Notes: generated by a model not told the origin, from the sequence alone. Counted from the stretch's first letter, positions 43,700 to 52,452 are shown. The stretch is 64,000 nucleotides of DNA from Labrenzia sp. OB1 (GCF_001624695.1 NZ_JSEP01000014.1:1-64000); one strand, 5' to 3'. Numbers and translations are program-made.

Positions 43700-43726
43700 T
43701 TTTGCAGAACAGGCAATCAGATCGCC

Positions 43727-44437
43727 ATGCCAATGGCCTCGCATACCCCCAATGCCCTGCCTTTATATGTGCAGATTAGTGAGCTTTTGATCCGCGATAT
43801 CGCCTCCGGGCGGCTGATCGACGGAGAGCGCCTGCCACCGGAGCGGGACATGGCCGAGGAACTGGGAATCTCTATCGGCACCCTGCGCAAGGCGCTGGCG
43901 GACCTTACGGAAAAAGGCTTACTCGAGCGGGTGCAGGGGTCGGGAAACTACATACGCCAGGGCGGCACGGGAGACAGTGTCTACGCGATGTTCCGTCTGG
44001 AGTTGCTGACGGGCGGTGGATTGCCGCGCGCCGACATTCTGGAGCTGGAGCGGCTGCGCAAGCCGCGGGACCTGCCGGATTTCGGCACCAGTGCCGAAGG
44101 CACCCGCATCCGACGCCTCAGATATCTCAATGATGTCATCATCGCGGTGGAGGAAATCTGGCTCGACGGTGACGCGGGTCAGGTGAAGCGGGAGTTCATG
44201 TCCGATTCCCTTTACCGGTTCTATCAGAAGCATCTCGGGTTCTGGATTGTCCGCGCCGAGGACAGGGTCACCCTCGGCGAAGTGCCCGCATGGGCGCCGG
44301 CTGAATTTTCAAAGCCGACGGGAACGCTCACCGGCTATATCGAGCGGTTTAGCTGGGCGGACAGGCCGGAGCCGGTTGAATATTCGCGAACCTGGTTCGA
44401 CACCGACAGGGCGCATTACGTACAGCGGTTGAAATAG
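43727..44437 (+). CDS. GntR-family regulator, HutC/UTRA subfamily
   Basis: ATG 43727 or 43733 is the likely start; GTG 43691 is open but lies in the putative operator. The 236-residue protein has an N-terminal winged helix (about 12-80; LPLYVQISELLIRDIASG, ERDMAEELGISIGTLRKAL, GLLERVQGSGNYI) and a C-terminal UTRA ligand domain (LRYLNDVIIAVEEIWLDGD; YSRTWFDTDRAHYV). UTRA regulators sense sugars, sugar phosphates or related metabolites. It is divergent from the monooxygenase-TRAP operon and 50 bases upstream of the Gfo/Idh/MocA gene, so it probably controls both. Confidence 0.88.
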   Translation: MPMASHTPNALPLYVQISELLIRDIASGRLIDGERLPPERDMAEELGISIGTLRKALADLTEKGLLERVQGSGNYIRQGGTGDSVYAMFRLELLTGGGLPRADILELERLRKPRDLPDFGTSAEGTRIRRLRYLNDVIIAVEEIWLDGDAGQVKREFMSDSLYRFYQKHLGFWIVRAEDRVTLGEVPAWAPAEFSKPTGTLTGYIERFSWADRPEPVEYSRTWFDTDRAHYVQRLK

Positions 44438-44487
44438 ACAGGCAGGCGTTAGGTATCAGAAAGACCTGCCATCCAAGGAGAACTTAA

Positions 44488-45612
44488 ATGCCTGTGAAGG
44501 TGAGATATGGTGTGATCGGCTGTGGCATGATGGGGCAGGAGCACCTGCGCAACATTGCCCTTCTGCCGGATACCGAAGTGACGGCGATTTTCGAACCTGA
44601 CCCGGCAATGGCCCGGGCCGCTGCCGAACTTGCGCCCGGCGCCGAATTTGCAAGCTCTGTCGATGAACTGCTGGACGTGGAAGCGCTGGACTGCCTTCTG
44701 ATTGCCAGTCCAAATCACTGCCATCTGCCGCAAATGGAGGAAATCCGCAAAAAACGCCCTCTGCCGTTGCTGGTTGAAAAACCGCTTTTCACGGATCCAA
44801 GGGATCTGGCCGAGCTGGAGACCTTCAGGGCCGGTTATCCGGCGCCGGTCTGGGTGGCGATGGAATATCGCTACATGCCGCCGATTGCGGCCTTGATCGA
44901 ACGGGCCGATGAGGTCACCGGCGGTGTCAGGATGCTGACAATCCGGGAGCACCGCTTTCCCTTTCTGCACAAGGTCGGGGCCTGGAACCGCTTCAACCGC
45001 TATTCGGGCGGGACGTTCGTCGAAAAATGCTGCCATTTTTTCGATCTCATGCGGCTGATCATGAAATGCGAGCCCGTACGCGTGATGGCCTCCGCTGGAC
45101 AGGATGCCAATCACAAGGACGAGATTTACGACGGCGAACAGCCGGATGTACTCGACAACGGCTACGTGATCGTGGAGTTCGAGAACGGTGCGCGCGCCAT
45201 GCTGGAACTTTGCATGTTCGCGGAAGGCTCGCGCTACCAGGAGGAAGTTTCGGCGGTCGGGCCGCAGGGCAAGGTGGAAGCTTTCGTGCCCGGACCGGGA
45301 CGTTTCTGGCCGGAGGATCTGGGCGATCCGCCCGTGCCGATGCTCGTCGTTTCGCCGCGCAGTCCAAAGGGGCCGCGCCAAATCGATATTCCGGTCGATC
45401 CGGCAATTCTCGAAGCGGGGGACCACAACGGTTCGACCTATTATCAGCACGCGGGATTTGCCGCAGTTGTGCGCGGAGAAAAAGACCTTCCGGATGTGAC
45501 GCTGGAAGACGGCAGCCGCGCCGTCGAAATGGGCCTCGCGGCCCAGCAGTCGGCCCGTACCGGTCAGGCTGTGCCGATGGCGACGAAGTCGCTTTCCTCA
45601 GTGGCTTGCTGA
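44488..45612 (+). CDS. Gfo/Idh/MocA-family protein (possible NAD-dependent sulfoquinovosidase)
   Basis: A 374-residue protein with AAGGAGAA seven bases upstream. The N-terminal Rossmann domain has YGVIGCGMMGQEHL (residues 7-20) and the family's catalytic-dyad Lys in LLVEKPL near 95; the C-terminal domain contains GGTFVEKCCHFFDLMR, where a His sits as in MocA-type enzymes. Ordinary members are NAD-dependent sugar or inositol dehydrogenases, but the same fold includes NAD-dependent glycosidases (GH109, and GH188 sulfoquinovosidases). Beside a likely sulfoquinovose pathway that lacks a GH31 sulfoquinovosidase, a glycosidase role is worth testing. It is downstream of the GntR gene in the same direction. 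Confidence 0.82.
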   Translation: MPVKVRYGVIGCGMMGQEHLRNIALLPDTEVTAIFEPDPAMARAAAELAPGAEFASSVDELLDVEALDCLLIASPNHCHLPQMEEIRKKRPLPLLVEKPLFTDPRDLAELETFRAGYPAPVWVAMEYRYMPPIAALIERADEVTGGVRMLTIREHRFPFLHKVGAWNRFNRYSGGTFVEKCCHFFDLMRLIMKCEPVRVMASAGQDANHKDEIYDGEQPDVLDNGYVIVEFENGARAMLELCMFAEGSRYQEEVSAVGPQGKVEAFVPGPGRFWPEDLGDPPVPMLVVSPRSPKGPRQIDIPVDPAILEAGDHNGSTYYQHAGFAAVVRGEKDLPDVTLEDGSRAVEMGLAAQQSARTGQAVPMATKSLSSVAC

Positions 45613-45670
45613 CGCGTAAAAACCGCCTGAAAAAGCATGACAGACAGTCCGGCGCCGCGCCGGTCAACGG

Positions 45671-46102
45671 TTACCAGCCTTCGTCAGGCAGGAATGTCTG
45701 TACGGTATCCGAGCTGAAGCCGTCGCGGCCCCGGCGCATGTTCAGGGCCTTGATCGGAAACTGGTAGTTCCGCCCTGTATCGCTTTGCCGGCACTGCTGT
45801 TTGCGGTAGTCGAACTGGCCCGGTCTGCCCTGGTTTCTCTGCACCAGCACACAGAAGACGTCATAGCGGCCGTTTATATCCACTTCGCGGAATGCTCCTT
45901 GCGCAACGATGACCTGCTTGTGGCGTGTGAAGGACCTGTCGAAAAGCAGGAAGTTGCAATACGGCAGGCTTCCCTGCGGCGTCCGGGTGCTCTGGCAGTA
46001 GAAAATTTCCGCCTGCGCCTGTTCCGGCGGTGCGATGGCAAGAGAGCCGATCCACGCAAGGCCCGCCAGGGCGGCAGTCAGGAAGCGGCGCGATATCCGC
46101 AT
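45671..46102 (-). CDS. Secreted hypothetical protein with four cysteines
   Basis: A 143-residue protein with a signal peptide (RRFLTAALAGLAWIGSLAIA, cleaved near AQAEI) and GGGAG upstream of ATG 46102. The mature part of about 112 residues has four Cys, in FYCQS, PYCNF, VFCVL and QQCRQ, which could form two disulfides in the periplasm. I do not recognise the family. It is a single-gene unit, convergent with the Gfo/Idh/MocA gene and divergent from the large SH3 protein gene. Confidence 0.75.
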   Translation of the reverse strand: MRISRRFLTAALAGLAWIGSLAIAPPEQAQAEIFYCQSTRTPQGSLPYCNFLLFDRSFTRHKQVIVAQGAFREVDINGRYDVFCVLVQRNQGRPGQFDYRKQQCRQSDTGRNYQFPIKALNMRRGRDGFSSDTVQTFLPDEGW

Positions 46103-46324
46103 GTTGGTAATCTCCCGGGTCAGGTGCTGCAGTCGAATGACGCATCTTGCAGACAGATTGTCACTTTACCAGACAACTGCCTGTGACGCGCCGCACAGGG
46201 AATAGGAGCGCCTTGCATTATCTAAAGGCCGGGGTCCGTGCTTCGCGGCGCCTTTGCTGATAGGCTGCAAATGCCTATGTGCGGGATCGGCAAGATCCGC
46301 CGCGGCGTTTTGTTGGAGGCTGCC

Positions 46325-48946
46325 ATGCGCAAGACTGTTTCTGTCGTCCTTTCCTCGGCGTTGCTCGTTCAATCTGTTCTGGTGAACGGCGTACTGGCCG
46401 CCCCGGCGGTCACAACGGCCAATGTCAATTTCCGGCAGGGGCCAGGAACCGGCTACGGTTCCTTCGGCACGGTTCCGAACGGCACCGCGGTGGAGCTCGA
46501 AAACTGCGACGACAGCGGTGCCTGGTGTTCCGTCAGCTACGACGGCCGCAACGGGTTTGTCAGCGGCAGGTACCTGCAATTGACTGAACCGGAGCAAACC
46601 ACCGGCTGGCCGCGCTCGTTCCAGACGGATGGCGGCGCGACACTCGTCCTGTATCAGCCGCAATTCACGCAATGGGACAATTTCAAGACACTCAATGCGT
46701 TGATCGCCGCTGAATATCTCGAAAACAAGGACGCCAAGCCGGTCTTCGGCGTCATCGGCGTGAGCGGTCAGACCGTGGCGGACACCGACAAGGATGAGGT
46801 CGACGTCAGCGCGATCCAGGTCACGAAGCTTGATTTCTCCGCGCTCGACCGAAGCGCACTTACCGACCTCTCGCTGCAGGTCGGCAAGCTCATGCCGACC
46901 GGCACGATCACGGTGAAGGAGGACCGGATCACGGCCGGCCTGGCCGAGTACCAGCGCATGGAGGACGTCCAGGGGCTCGGCACCGACGCGCCGCCGGTCT
47001 TCGTGTCGACCTCGCCCGCCATTCTGGTGCAGACGGAAGGGGCACCCATCTTCGCTCCCGTCAAAGGCGAGCAGGGTTTGAGTTTCGTCGTCAATACCAA
47101 CTGGGATGTTCTCAGGATCGACGAAACCGAAGAGCTCTATCTGCGCGACGAGAAGGCCTGGCTGACAACGAAGGACATGTCCGCGGGCTGGCAACCGGTC
47201 GCCGAACTTCCCGACCTGATCAAGACGCTGCCGGATGACGACAACTGGAAGGAGACCCGCGAAGCCATCCCCGGCGAACCGTTCCCGGACAACGCGGCGC
47301 CGAAGGTCATCTATTCCGACAAGCCAGCGGAAATGATTGTCTTTGAAGGTGAGCCTGAGCTTGAACCGGTGGCTGGTACCGGTCTTGAGTGGGCGTCCAA
47401 CACCGACAGTGACGTGTTTTTCCTCAAATCGGCGGCCACCTGGTACATCCTCGTTTCCGGCCGCTGGTTCAAATCGGCATCGCTGGACGGGCCCTGGGCT
47501 TTCACCACGCCAGACTTGCCGTCCGATTTCCTGAACATTCCGGAAGATGCACCTTATTACTCGGTCCGTTCTTCCATACCAGGCACCTCGGAAGCCTCTC
47601 AGGCGCGCCTGAAGGCCAGCATCCCGACAACGGCACGGGTAGAGTTGGGCTCGCTCAGCACGGATGTCGCCTATGCGGGCGATCCGGAATTCGAGCCGAT
47701 CGAGGGCACATCGATGTCCTATGCGGTCAACACCGATGATCAGGTGATCAAGGTGGGCACGAAGTATTATGTCCTGCAGGACGGAGTCTGGTTTGTTGGC
47801 GACAGTCCGGATGGACCGTTCGCGGTCGCGACGTCGGTCCCGGACACAATCTACACAATCCCGCCATCGTCGCCGGTCTACAACGTGACGTATGTGCGCA
47901 TCTACGAAACCGAACCCGATGCGGTGTGGTACGGCTACACGATGGGCTATCTGACAGGCTTTCTGGCCTGGGGCGTGTTCGTCTACGGCACCGGTTACTA
48001 CTACCGGCCCTGGTACCGCCCCGGCTACCGGCCGATCTATTTCCCAAGACCCGTGACCTACGGCATCGGCGCCTTCTACAATCCGGTGCGCGGCACCTAT
48101 GGCCGCTACGGCTATGCCTACGGTCCCCGGCGCGGCATTGCCGGTGGCGGCGTCTATAATCCCCGTACTGGCGGCTATATCCGCGGGGCAGCGATCAGCG
48201 GGCCGCGCGGCAGCGCCGGTTTCATCTCCGCCTACAACCCGCGCACCGGCAATCGCATCGTTGCCGGCGGCGCGCGCGGCATTTACGGGTCCTGGGGCGG
48301 CAAGGTCGTCACCGGGCCGCAATGGTCGCGGACCCGCGATCTTCAGGCAGGTGCGGTGAAGCGCTGGCAGAAGGACGGTACACCCGGCCGTGTGGCCAAT
48401 CTCGACCGCCGCGGCGACGTTTTCGCCGGACGGGACGGCGCGGTCTACCGCCGCGATGGCGACAACTGGCAGAAATTCGAAAGTGGCCGCTGGGGAGATG
48501 TTGCCGCCCCATCGCGTGAGAATATTCAGAACAGGCTCGGAAATTCTGGAGCGGGCGCCACGCTCGGCGCCGGAGCAGGGGCGGCACTTGCCAACCGCCC
48601 GGCCGGCGACAGGATCCAGAACCGTCCGAATACCGGAAACCGGCCCAATGTGCAGCGTCCCGCGAACCTGCCGGCCGGGCAGCGCCCCAATGTTCAACGG
48701 CCGAACGTGCAGCGGCCTGCGCAGCGCCCCGCTGTACAGCGCCCGGCTGTCGGGAAACCGGCAGTACAAAGACCGAATGTGCAGCGTCCGGCGCAACGGC
48801 CACAGGCTCCGGCGCATCTGAACCGGGACAACAGGGCGCGTCAGGTCGGCAATCAGCAGATCAACCGGCAGCGCAATGTGCAGCGCTCGCGTCCGCAACC
48901 TCAAAGGGGAGGGGGCGCCCGGCGCGGCGGTGGCCGCCGCCGCTGA
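46325..48946 (+). CDS. Large secreted SH3-domain protein with Arg/Pro-rich repeat tail
   Basis: ATG 46325 (MRKTVSVVLSSALL) has TTGGAGG seven bases upstream and starts a signal peptide cleaved near VLAAPA. The 873-residue product has a bacterial SH3 domain at about 30-80 (TTANVNFRQGPGTGYG; WCSVSYDGRNGFVSG), a long acidic middle part to about 520 with repeated EFEPIEGTSMSYAVNT/ELEPVAGTGLEWASNT-type units, a hydrophobic Tyr/Gly patch at about 535-555, Tyr/Gly/Arg-rich YNPRTG repeats, and a basic tail from about 770 built of RPNVQRP-like repeats ending in GGGRRR. Similar proteins carry loose names such as carbohydrate-binding family V/XII. A cell-wall or surface role is likely but not shown. Confidence 0.85.
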   Translation: MRKTVSVVLSSALLVQSVLVNGVLAAPAVTTANVNFRQGPGTGYGSFGTVPNGTAVELENCDDSGAWCSVSYDGRNGFVSGRYLQLTEPEQTTGWPRSFQTDGGATLVLYQPQFTQWDNFKTLNALIAAEYLENKDAKPVFGVIGVSGQTVADTDKDEVDVSAIQVTKLDFSALDRSALTDLSLQVGKLMPTGTITVKEDRITAGLAEYQRMEDVQGLGTDAPPVFVSTSPAILVQTEGAPIFAPVKGEQGLSFVVNTNWDVLRIDETEELYLRDEKAWLTTKDMSAGWQPVAELPDLIKTLPDDDNWKETREAIPGEPFPDNAAPKVIYSDKPAEMIVFEGEPELEPVAGTGLEWASNTDSDVFFLKSAATWYILVSGRWFKSASLDGPWAFTTPDLPSDFLNIPEDAPYYSVRSSIPGTSEASQARLKASIPTTARVELGSLSTDVAYAGDPEFEPIEGTSMSYAVNTDDQVIKVGTKYYVLQDGVWFVGDSPDGPFAVATSVPDTIYTIPPSSPVYNVTYVRIYETEPDAVWYGYTMGYLTGFLAWGVFVYGTGYYYRPWYRPGYRPIYFPRPVTYGIGAFYNPVRGTYGRYGYAYGPRRGIAGGGVYNPRTGGYIRGAAISGPRGSAGFISAYNPRTGNRIVAGGARGIYGSWGGKVVTGPQWSRTRDLQAGAVKRWQKDGTPGRVANLDRRGDVFAGRDGAVYRRDGDNWQKFESGRWGDVAAPSRENIQNRLGNSGAGATLGAGAGAALANRPAGDRIQNRPNTGNRPNVQRPANLPAGQRPNVQRPNVQRPAQRPAVQRPAVGKPAVQRPNVQRPAQRPQAPAHLNRDNRARQVGNQQINRQRNVQRSRPQPQRGGGARRGGGRRR

Positions 48947-49107
48947 TACGCCGGTTGTCTGTTCTTCGGGGCATTCGTGCGTGGCGCGCCTGTGCCCGTG
49001 CCTACACGTGATCCTGCGAGTCCTGGAGAGAAGTCCCCAAGGGCCCGGGGAACCGAAGTGTGTGCCGGTCAGAAGGAGCAATTGGCTTTTGAGCGTCGGG
49101 ATGCGCT

Positions 49108-49473
49108 CTAACTTTCGATCCAGTGCCACGCGGTTTCGATGTCGGCCTTGTCGAAGTGTTTTTCCTCGATGCTAGCCAGCTTCGCGAATGCCGCATCGAC
49201 GGCAACGAGGGCGGCGAGAAGTTTGCTGTCGCTGACGATCGCGATCTTCGCCAGGTGCTTCATGTTGGCGAGCATCCACTTCATGTCCGCCATTGCCGCT
49301 TCGAAGGATGTGCCCACGTGATCACCGAGCACTACGAGCAGGCTGATCTTGCCATGTTCACCGATCAACTCTTCCGCCTTGGCGACAAGTTCCCGTTCTT
49401 GGGCGATATCCACTTTTCCGTTGATTTCGATACCCAGAACGGAGCCTCGGCTGAGCGGCAGAATGGTGTACAT
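49108..49473 (-). CDS. SpoIIAA-like/STAS-type small protein
   Basis: A 121-residue protein with GAGGAACA upstream of ATG 49473. It matches the SpoIIAA-like family (a STAS-fold cousin of about 120 residues): an opening strand VLGIEINGKVDIAQERELVA, a central LLVVLGDHVGTSFEAAMADMKW, and a tail IVSDSKLLAALVAVDAAFA, HFDKADIETAWHWIE. No nucleotide or metal motif is visible. Members are found alone or near membrane and stress genes; the role is unknown. Confidence 0.8.
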   Translation of the reverse strand: MYTILPLSRGSVLGIEINGKVDIAQERELVAKAEELIGEHGKISLLVVLGDHVGTSFEAAMADMKWMLANMKHLAKIAIVSDSKLLAALVAVDAAFAKLASIEEKHFDKADIETAWHWIES

Positions 49474-49533
49474 GATTGTTCCTCCTCAAGAGAACCCTGC
49501 ATCCGGCTGAACGCAGGCAGACACTACAATACC

Positions 49534-50166
49534 TCAAGATCGGGACGGCGCACCTTCCAGACTCCGTATCATTTCGAGTGTTTCGGTGTCGGCACGTTCC
49601 CGGATCTGCCGTGTCAGCGGATGATAGTCCGTACGGTCGCGTCCATAGGTCAGATTGAACTCGTAGAAGCTTGCGCCGGGCGGCGGCATCAGCAGATGCT
49701 GGAAGATCGTTTCCAGCTTGTCGAAAGCCTTCGCAAAACGTGCCTCCACTGACGTGGCCTCGGCGTATTCGTCCCACAAGGCGATCAGGTGTTCCGCCAG
49801 ATCCTTGGGGAGTGAAGCGCAAAGCGTCTGGAAATCGCGCCGCTCGCGCTCCTGGCGATCGTCACCCGGCTGCTGGTCGGGAGCGGGAATGTCCCCGGAT
49901 ATCGCTTCTCCGAGATCGTGGATCAGGCAGAGCTTCAAAAGTCTGGGAAAATCGATGCCCGCAAGCTCTTTTTCAAGAAGCAGCACCAGGAGTGCGAGGC
50001 GCCAGCTGTGTTCGGCAGTGCTTTCGGGTCGGCCCTCACGGGTCGAACCGGACCGGATCGTGTCTTTCAACTGTTCGGCAGACTGGAGAAACGCCAGGAT
50101 CCCGGACAGTCTTTTGTCGTCCATCTGCTGGTTGCAGACGGGAGGAGGGGGTGTCATCTGTGTCAT
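49534..50166 (-). CDS. HD-domain hydrolase (YfbR/HDDC2-like)
   Basis: A 210-residue HD-superfamily protein. The metal-binding pattern is His53 in STAEHSWR, His83-Asp84 in LCLIHDLGEA and a later Asp near residue 148 (AKAFDKLE), as in 5'-deoxynucleotidase YfbR and human HDDC2. Starts at ATG 50166, 50157 or 50121 are all possible since the first 15 residues are Pro-rich and unconserved. It probably removes phosphate from deoxynucleoside monophosphates in the cytoplasm. It is 49 bases after the XRE regulator gene and reads the same way. Confidence 0.85.
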   Translation of the reverse strand: MTQMTPPPPVCNQQMDDKRLSGILAFLQSAEQLKDTIRSGSTREGRPESTAEHSWRLALLVLLLEKELAGIDFPRLLKLCLIHDLGEAISGDIPAPDQQPGDDRQERERRDFQTLCASLPKDLAEHLIALWDEYAEATSVEARFAKAFDKLETIFQHLLMPPPGASFYEFNLTYGRDRTDYHPLTRQIRERADTETLEMIRSLEGAPSRS

Positions 50167-50214
50167 GCGGAAAGACTAATGGGTCCGTGTGGGCCAGACC
50201 ATGCCGTGAATATT

Positions 50215-50793
50215 TTATGCGCGAAACGCGTCCCCGGGGGCCTCACGCACGAGGCGGGCAAAGCTCCCGTCCGACAGTGGCATCCGGGAAATCCTGATCC
50301 GGCTTTCGGGGATCGAGATCTCCGGAAAATCCACCGGCTCTGTCGCGAAGACGATATCCGCCGACTGCGGCTCGAACCAGCCGTAATCCGCCAGTTTGAA
50401 TTCCATTGCCCGGATACCGTCCGAGGCAAACCGCCAGAGCGGACGGTTCATGAACTGCGCCACTGGCAGATGCCACTCGCGCGCCCGCGCCGGGGAAATC
50501 GCCAGAAGGCGGTGAGTGAGATCGCAAACCAGATGAACCGGCTCCGATGCCTGGGTGACGAGATCCAGCAGCGCCTTGTCGGCCGCCGAGGCGGGCTGGG
50601 CGCTCAAGAGCCGAGTGATTTTCCGCCGCGCCACCTTGTCCGGCAGCGCAAGACCGCTCTCCCAGCGGGAAATCCTGCTCTGGGAGACACTAAGATCACA
50701 GGCCAGCGCTTCCTGCTTGATACGGTTCAGCACCCTCCACCGGCGTAAGGAGGGGCCGAGACTCGTTTCCAGGACTGCGGTTTCATTGGACAT
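50215..50793 (-). CDS. XRE-family regulator with a C-terminal sensor domain
   Basis: A 192-residue protein. The helix-turn-helix at about 14-65 has LRRWRVLNRIKQEALACDLS and QSRISRWESGLALP. The C-terminal 110 residues (LVCDLTHRLLAISPAR onward) resemble a PAS-like sensor fold, with a MNRPLWRFASDG stretch, but I do not recognise the ligand. It may act on the neighbouring HD, VOC and GFA genes on the same strand; 44 bases separate it from the VOC gene stop. Confidence 0.82.
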   Translation of the reverse strand: MSNETAVLETSLGPSLRRWRVLNRIKQEALACDLSVSQSRISRWESGLALPDKVARRKITRLLSAQPASAADKALLDLVTQASEPVHLVCDLTHRLLAISPARAREWHLPVAQFMNRPLWRFASDGIRAMEFKLADYGWFEPQSADIVFATEPVDFPEISIPESRIRISRMPLSDGSFARLVREAPGDAFRA

Positions 50794-50837
50794 GGGGCAA
50801 GTCTAGCGCGATTGGATCCCTCGGGGGAGTCCACGCC

Positions 50838-51209
50838 CTAACCGTTCGCGGCTTCGCGATAGGCCCGGCTGGATACCTGAAGGGAATTGCCATCCGGATC
50901 CTTGGCGTTCGCGAATTGATATCCGTCCGCCTGATGAGGCGATCCGAAAACAAGCCCCTGACTTTTCGCCGCCGCGCAAAAGCCGGGAATGTCTTCGATA
51001 TCGAAGACCAGCTTGACCGCAGCCTGACCAAGTTTCTGCGCTTTGCCTGCCTTGTGCAGCAGGAGCCGCATGCCGCCGTCTGCAGGGACCAGTTCCGTGA
51101 TCCTGTCCGAGGGCGCGTGAAGAACGGAAAACCCGAAGTGACGTGCGTAGAACGCCGCGCTGCGGTCCACATCTCTGACATAAAGAATCACACGGGTCAG
51201 CGGCGCCAA
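50838..51209 (-). CDS. VOC-family (glyoxalase/bleomycin-resistance fold) protein
   Basis: A 123-residue single VOC module starting at TTG 51209, three bases after the stop of the GFA gene, so the two are probably coupled. The paired beta-alpha-beta-beta-beta units are seen in VILYVRDVDRSAAFYARHFGF and VKLVFDIEDIPGFCAAAKSQG, with a final ANAKDPDGNSLQVSS that usually holds the metal-binding Glu; here that position is Ser/Gln, so metal binding is doubtful. The substrate is unknown. Confidence 0.85.
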   Translation of the reverse strand: MAPLTRVILYVRDVDRSAAFYARHFGFSVLHAPSDRITELVPADGGMRLLLHKAGKAQKLGQAAVKLVFDIEDIPGFCAAAKSQGLVFGSPHQADGYQFANAKDPDGNSLQVSSRAYREAANG

Positions 51210-51212
51210 AAC

Positions 51213-51668
51213 TCAGACCTGATCCTGTTTTCCCGGACGGAGTTCGCCCTGGGTGAAAGCAATGGCCGGGTCCGATGAGTGTTCGACGTTTTCTCCCAGG
51301 ACGGTCGTCCATTCATGTTTGCGGTGTTCATAGACGGAAAAGCGCGGGGCCGGAAACTGCGGATCGGCGAACGCCCCGAGAGGAATGGCGATAACGCCCG
51401 GCCACCCTTCGATCACATAGGAAACGGTGGAGCTGCAGGTCGGGCAAAACCTGTAGGTGGCTTTGTGACCGCTGTCGGCAGACCGATTCCATTCTGAAAA
51501 CTCTCCGCTTAAAGAGACCTTGTCATCCGGCCAGCGGGCCTGGGCGCTAAAAGCACTTCCTGTGCGTTTCTGGCATTCAAGGCAGTGACAGACGGAAACG
51601 CGCACCGGTTCGCCCTGGCAAACCGCCGTCAACTGGCCGCAACGGCAGGTGGCTTCACGTATTCCCAT
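51213..51668 (-). CDS. GFA-family (glutathione-dependent formaldehyde-activating enzyme-like) protein
   Basis: ATG 51668 (MGIREATCRC) is preferred to the longer frame. The 151-residue protein has the zinc-binding pattern of the Mss4-like GFA fold: CRC at 8-10, CHCLEC at 27-32 and CPTC at 75-78, all complete. Despite the name, most members are not known to make S-hydroxymethylglutathione. It is followed by the VOC gene after three bases; both could belong to small-molecule detoxification. Confidence 0.87.
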   Translation of the reverse strand: MGIREATCRCGQLTAVCQGEPVRVSVCHCLECQKRTGSAFSAQARWPDDKVSLSGEFSEWNRSADSGHKATYRFCPTCSSTVSYVIEGWPGVIAIPLGAFADPQFPAPRFSVYEHRKHEWTTVLGENVEHSSDPAIAFTQGELRPGKQDQV

Positions 51669-51756
51669 CGGTCTTGATCCTGTAAGAGTGCGCGCAAAGC
51701 ATATCAGGAGCTTCAAGGCAAAGAAAAACCGTTGCCTTCAAGCCGGTCCGCGTCCC

Positions 51757-52383
51757 TTACCGGTATTTTTCGATGAATGCGTCAATCGGCAATGTACGAA
51801 AATCAGGGAGACGCTCCTTGAGCTGCGCGTGTGTCCAGTCCCACCAGGCAATTTCCATGAGGGCTTCTTCCTGGGGAACCGTAAAACGGCGCTTGATCGG
51901 TTTTGCGGCGACCCCGCCGACAATGGTGTAGGGCGCGACATCCTTGGAGACGACGGCGCCCGCGGCGACAATCGCGCCGGTCCCGATTGTGACGCCGGCA
52001 AGCACAGTAACATTGTGTCCGATCCACACGTCGTGGCCGATGGTCACCCAGTCGTCCTTGCGCCACTGGAAGAAACCGGCGTCGTCCTCGCCCAGACCAT
52101 AAGCCGCTGCGCGATAGGTGAAATGATGCTGGGACGCCCGCCAGGTGGCGTGGTTGCCCGGATTGAGGCGCACACGGCGGGCAATGGAGCAGAATTTGCC
52201 GATGGTCGACCAGACCACGTCGCCGTCCTCGACGATGTAGGAGTAGTCCCCCATGAGGCTTTCGCGCATTTCGGTGCGCGCGCCGACCTCCGTCCAGATG
52301 CCGAGTTCGCAATCAAGGACCCTTGCCTCGGCGTGAACATTGGGCGCTTCGCTCAGCACGGGCTTTTGCGTTGGGGCGGACAT
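51757..52383 (-). CDS. Hexapeptide-repeat transferase of phosphonate loci (phn_thr-fam type)
   Basis: A 208-residue left-handed beta-helix acyltransferase. Repeats such as [20 protein letters not shown] and [17 protein letters not shown] are clear, and [16 protein letters not shown] holds the likely catalytic His. It matches the acetyltransferase-like family found in phosphonate-metabolism loci. Its exact reaction is not established; protection of aminophosphonates by acetylation is one idea. It is divergent from phnC, and PhoB-type half-sites lie 70-100 bases upstream of its start, so it should be induced by phosphate starvation with the transporter. Confidence 0.85.
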   Translation of the reverse strand: MSAPTQKPVLSEAPNVHAEARVLDCELGIWTEVGARTEMRESLMGDYSYIVEDGDVVWSTIGKFCSIARRVRLNPGNHATWRASQHHFTYRAAAYGLGEDDAGFFQWRKDDWVTIGHDVWIGHNVTVLAGVTIGTGAIVAAGAVVSKDVAPYTIVGGVAAKPIKRRFTVPQEEALMEIAWWDWTHAQLKERLPDFRTLPIDAFIEKYR

Positions 52384-52452
52384 TCGATGCTCCGGATGAA
52401 AATAACTTCGGACGGGTGAATGACGGTTCTAGCGGGCTGGACAAAGCGCGTG

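Noticed and set aside
48600..48900. Repeated RPNVQRP-coding units considered as a CRISPR-like or minisatellite array
   Set aside because: Units are of uneven length, have no unique spacers, and keep the reading frame of the protein; they are coding repeats. No CRISPR array was seen anywhere in the window.
46166..49129. A 987-codon open frame on the minus strand opposite the SH3 protein gene
   Set aside because: It mirrors the high-GC coding frame of the plus-strand gene, has no recognisable domain, and the plus strand has a signal peptide, SH3 domain and ribosome-binding site.
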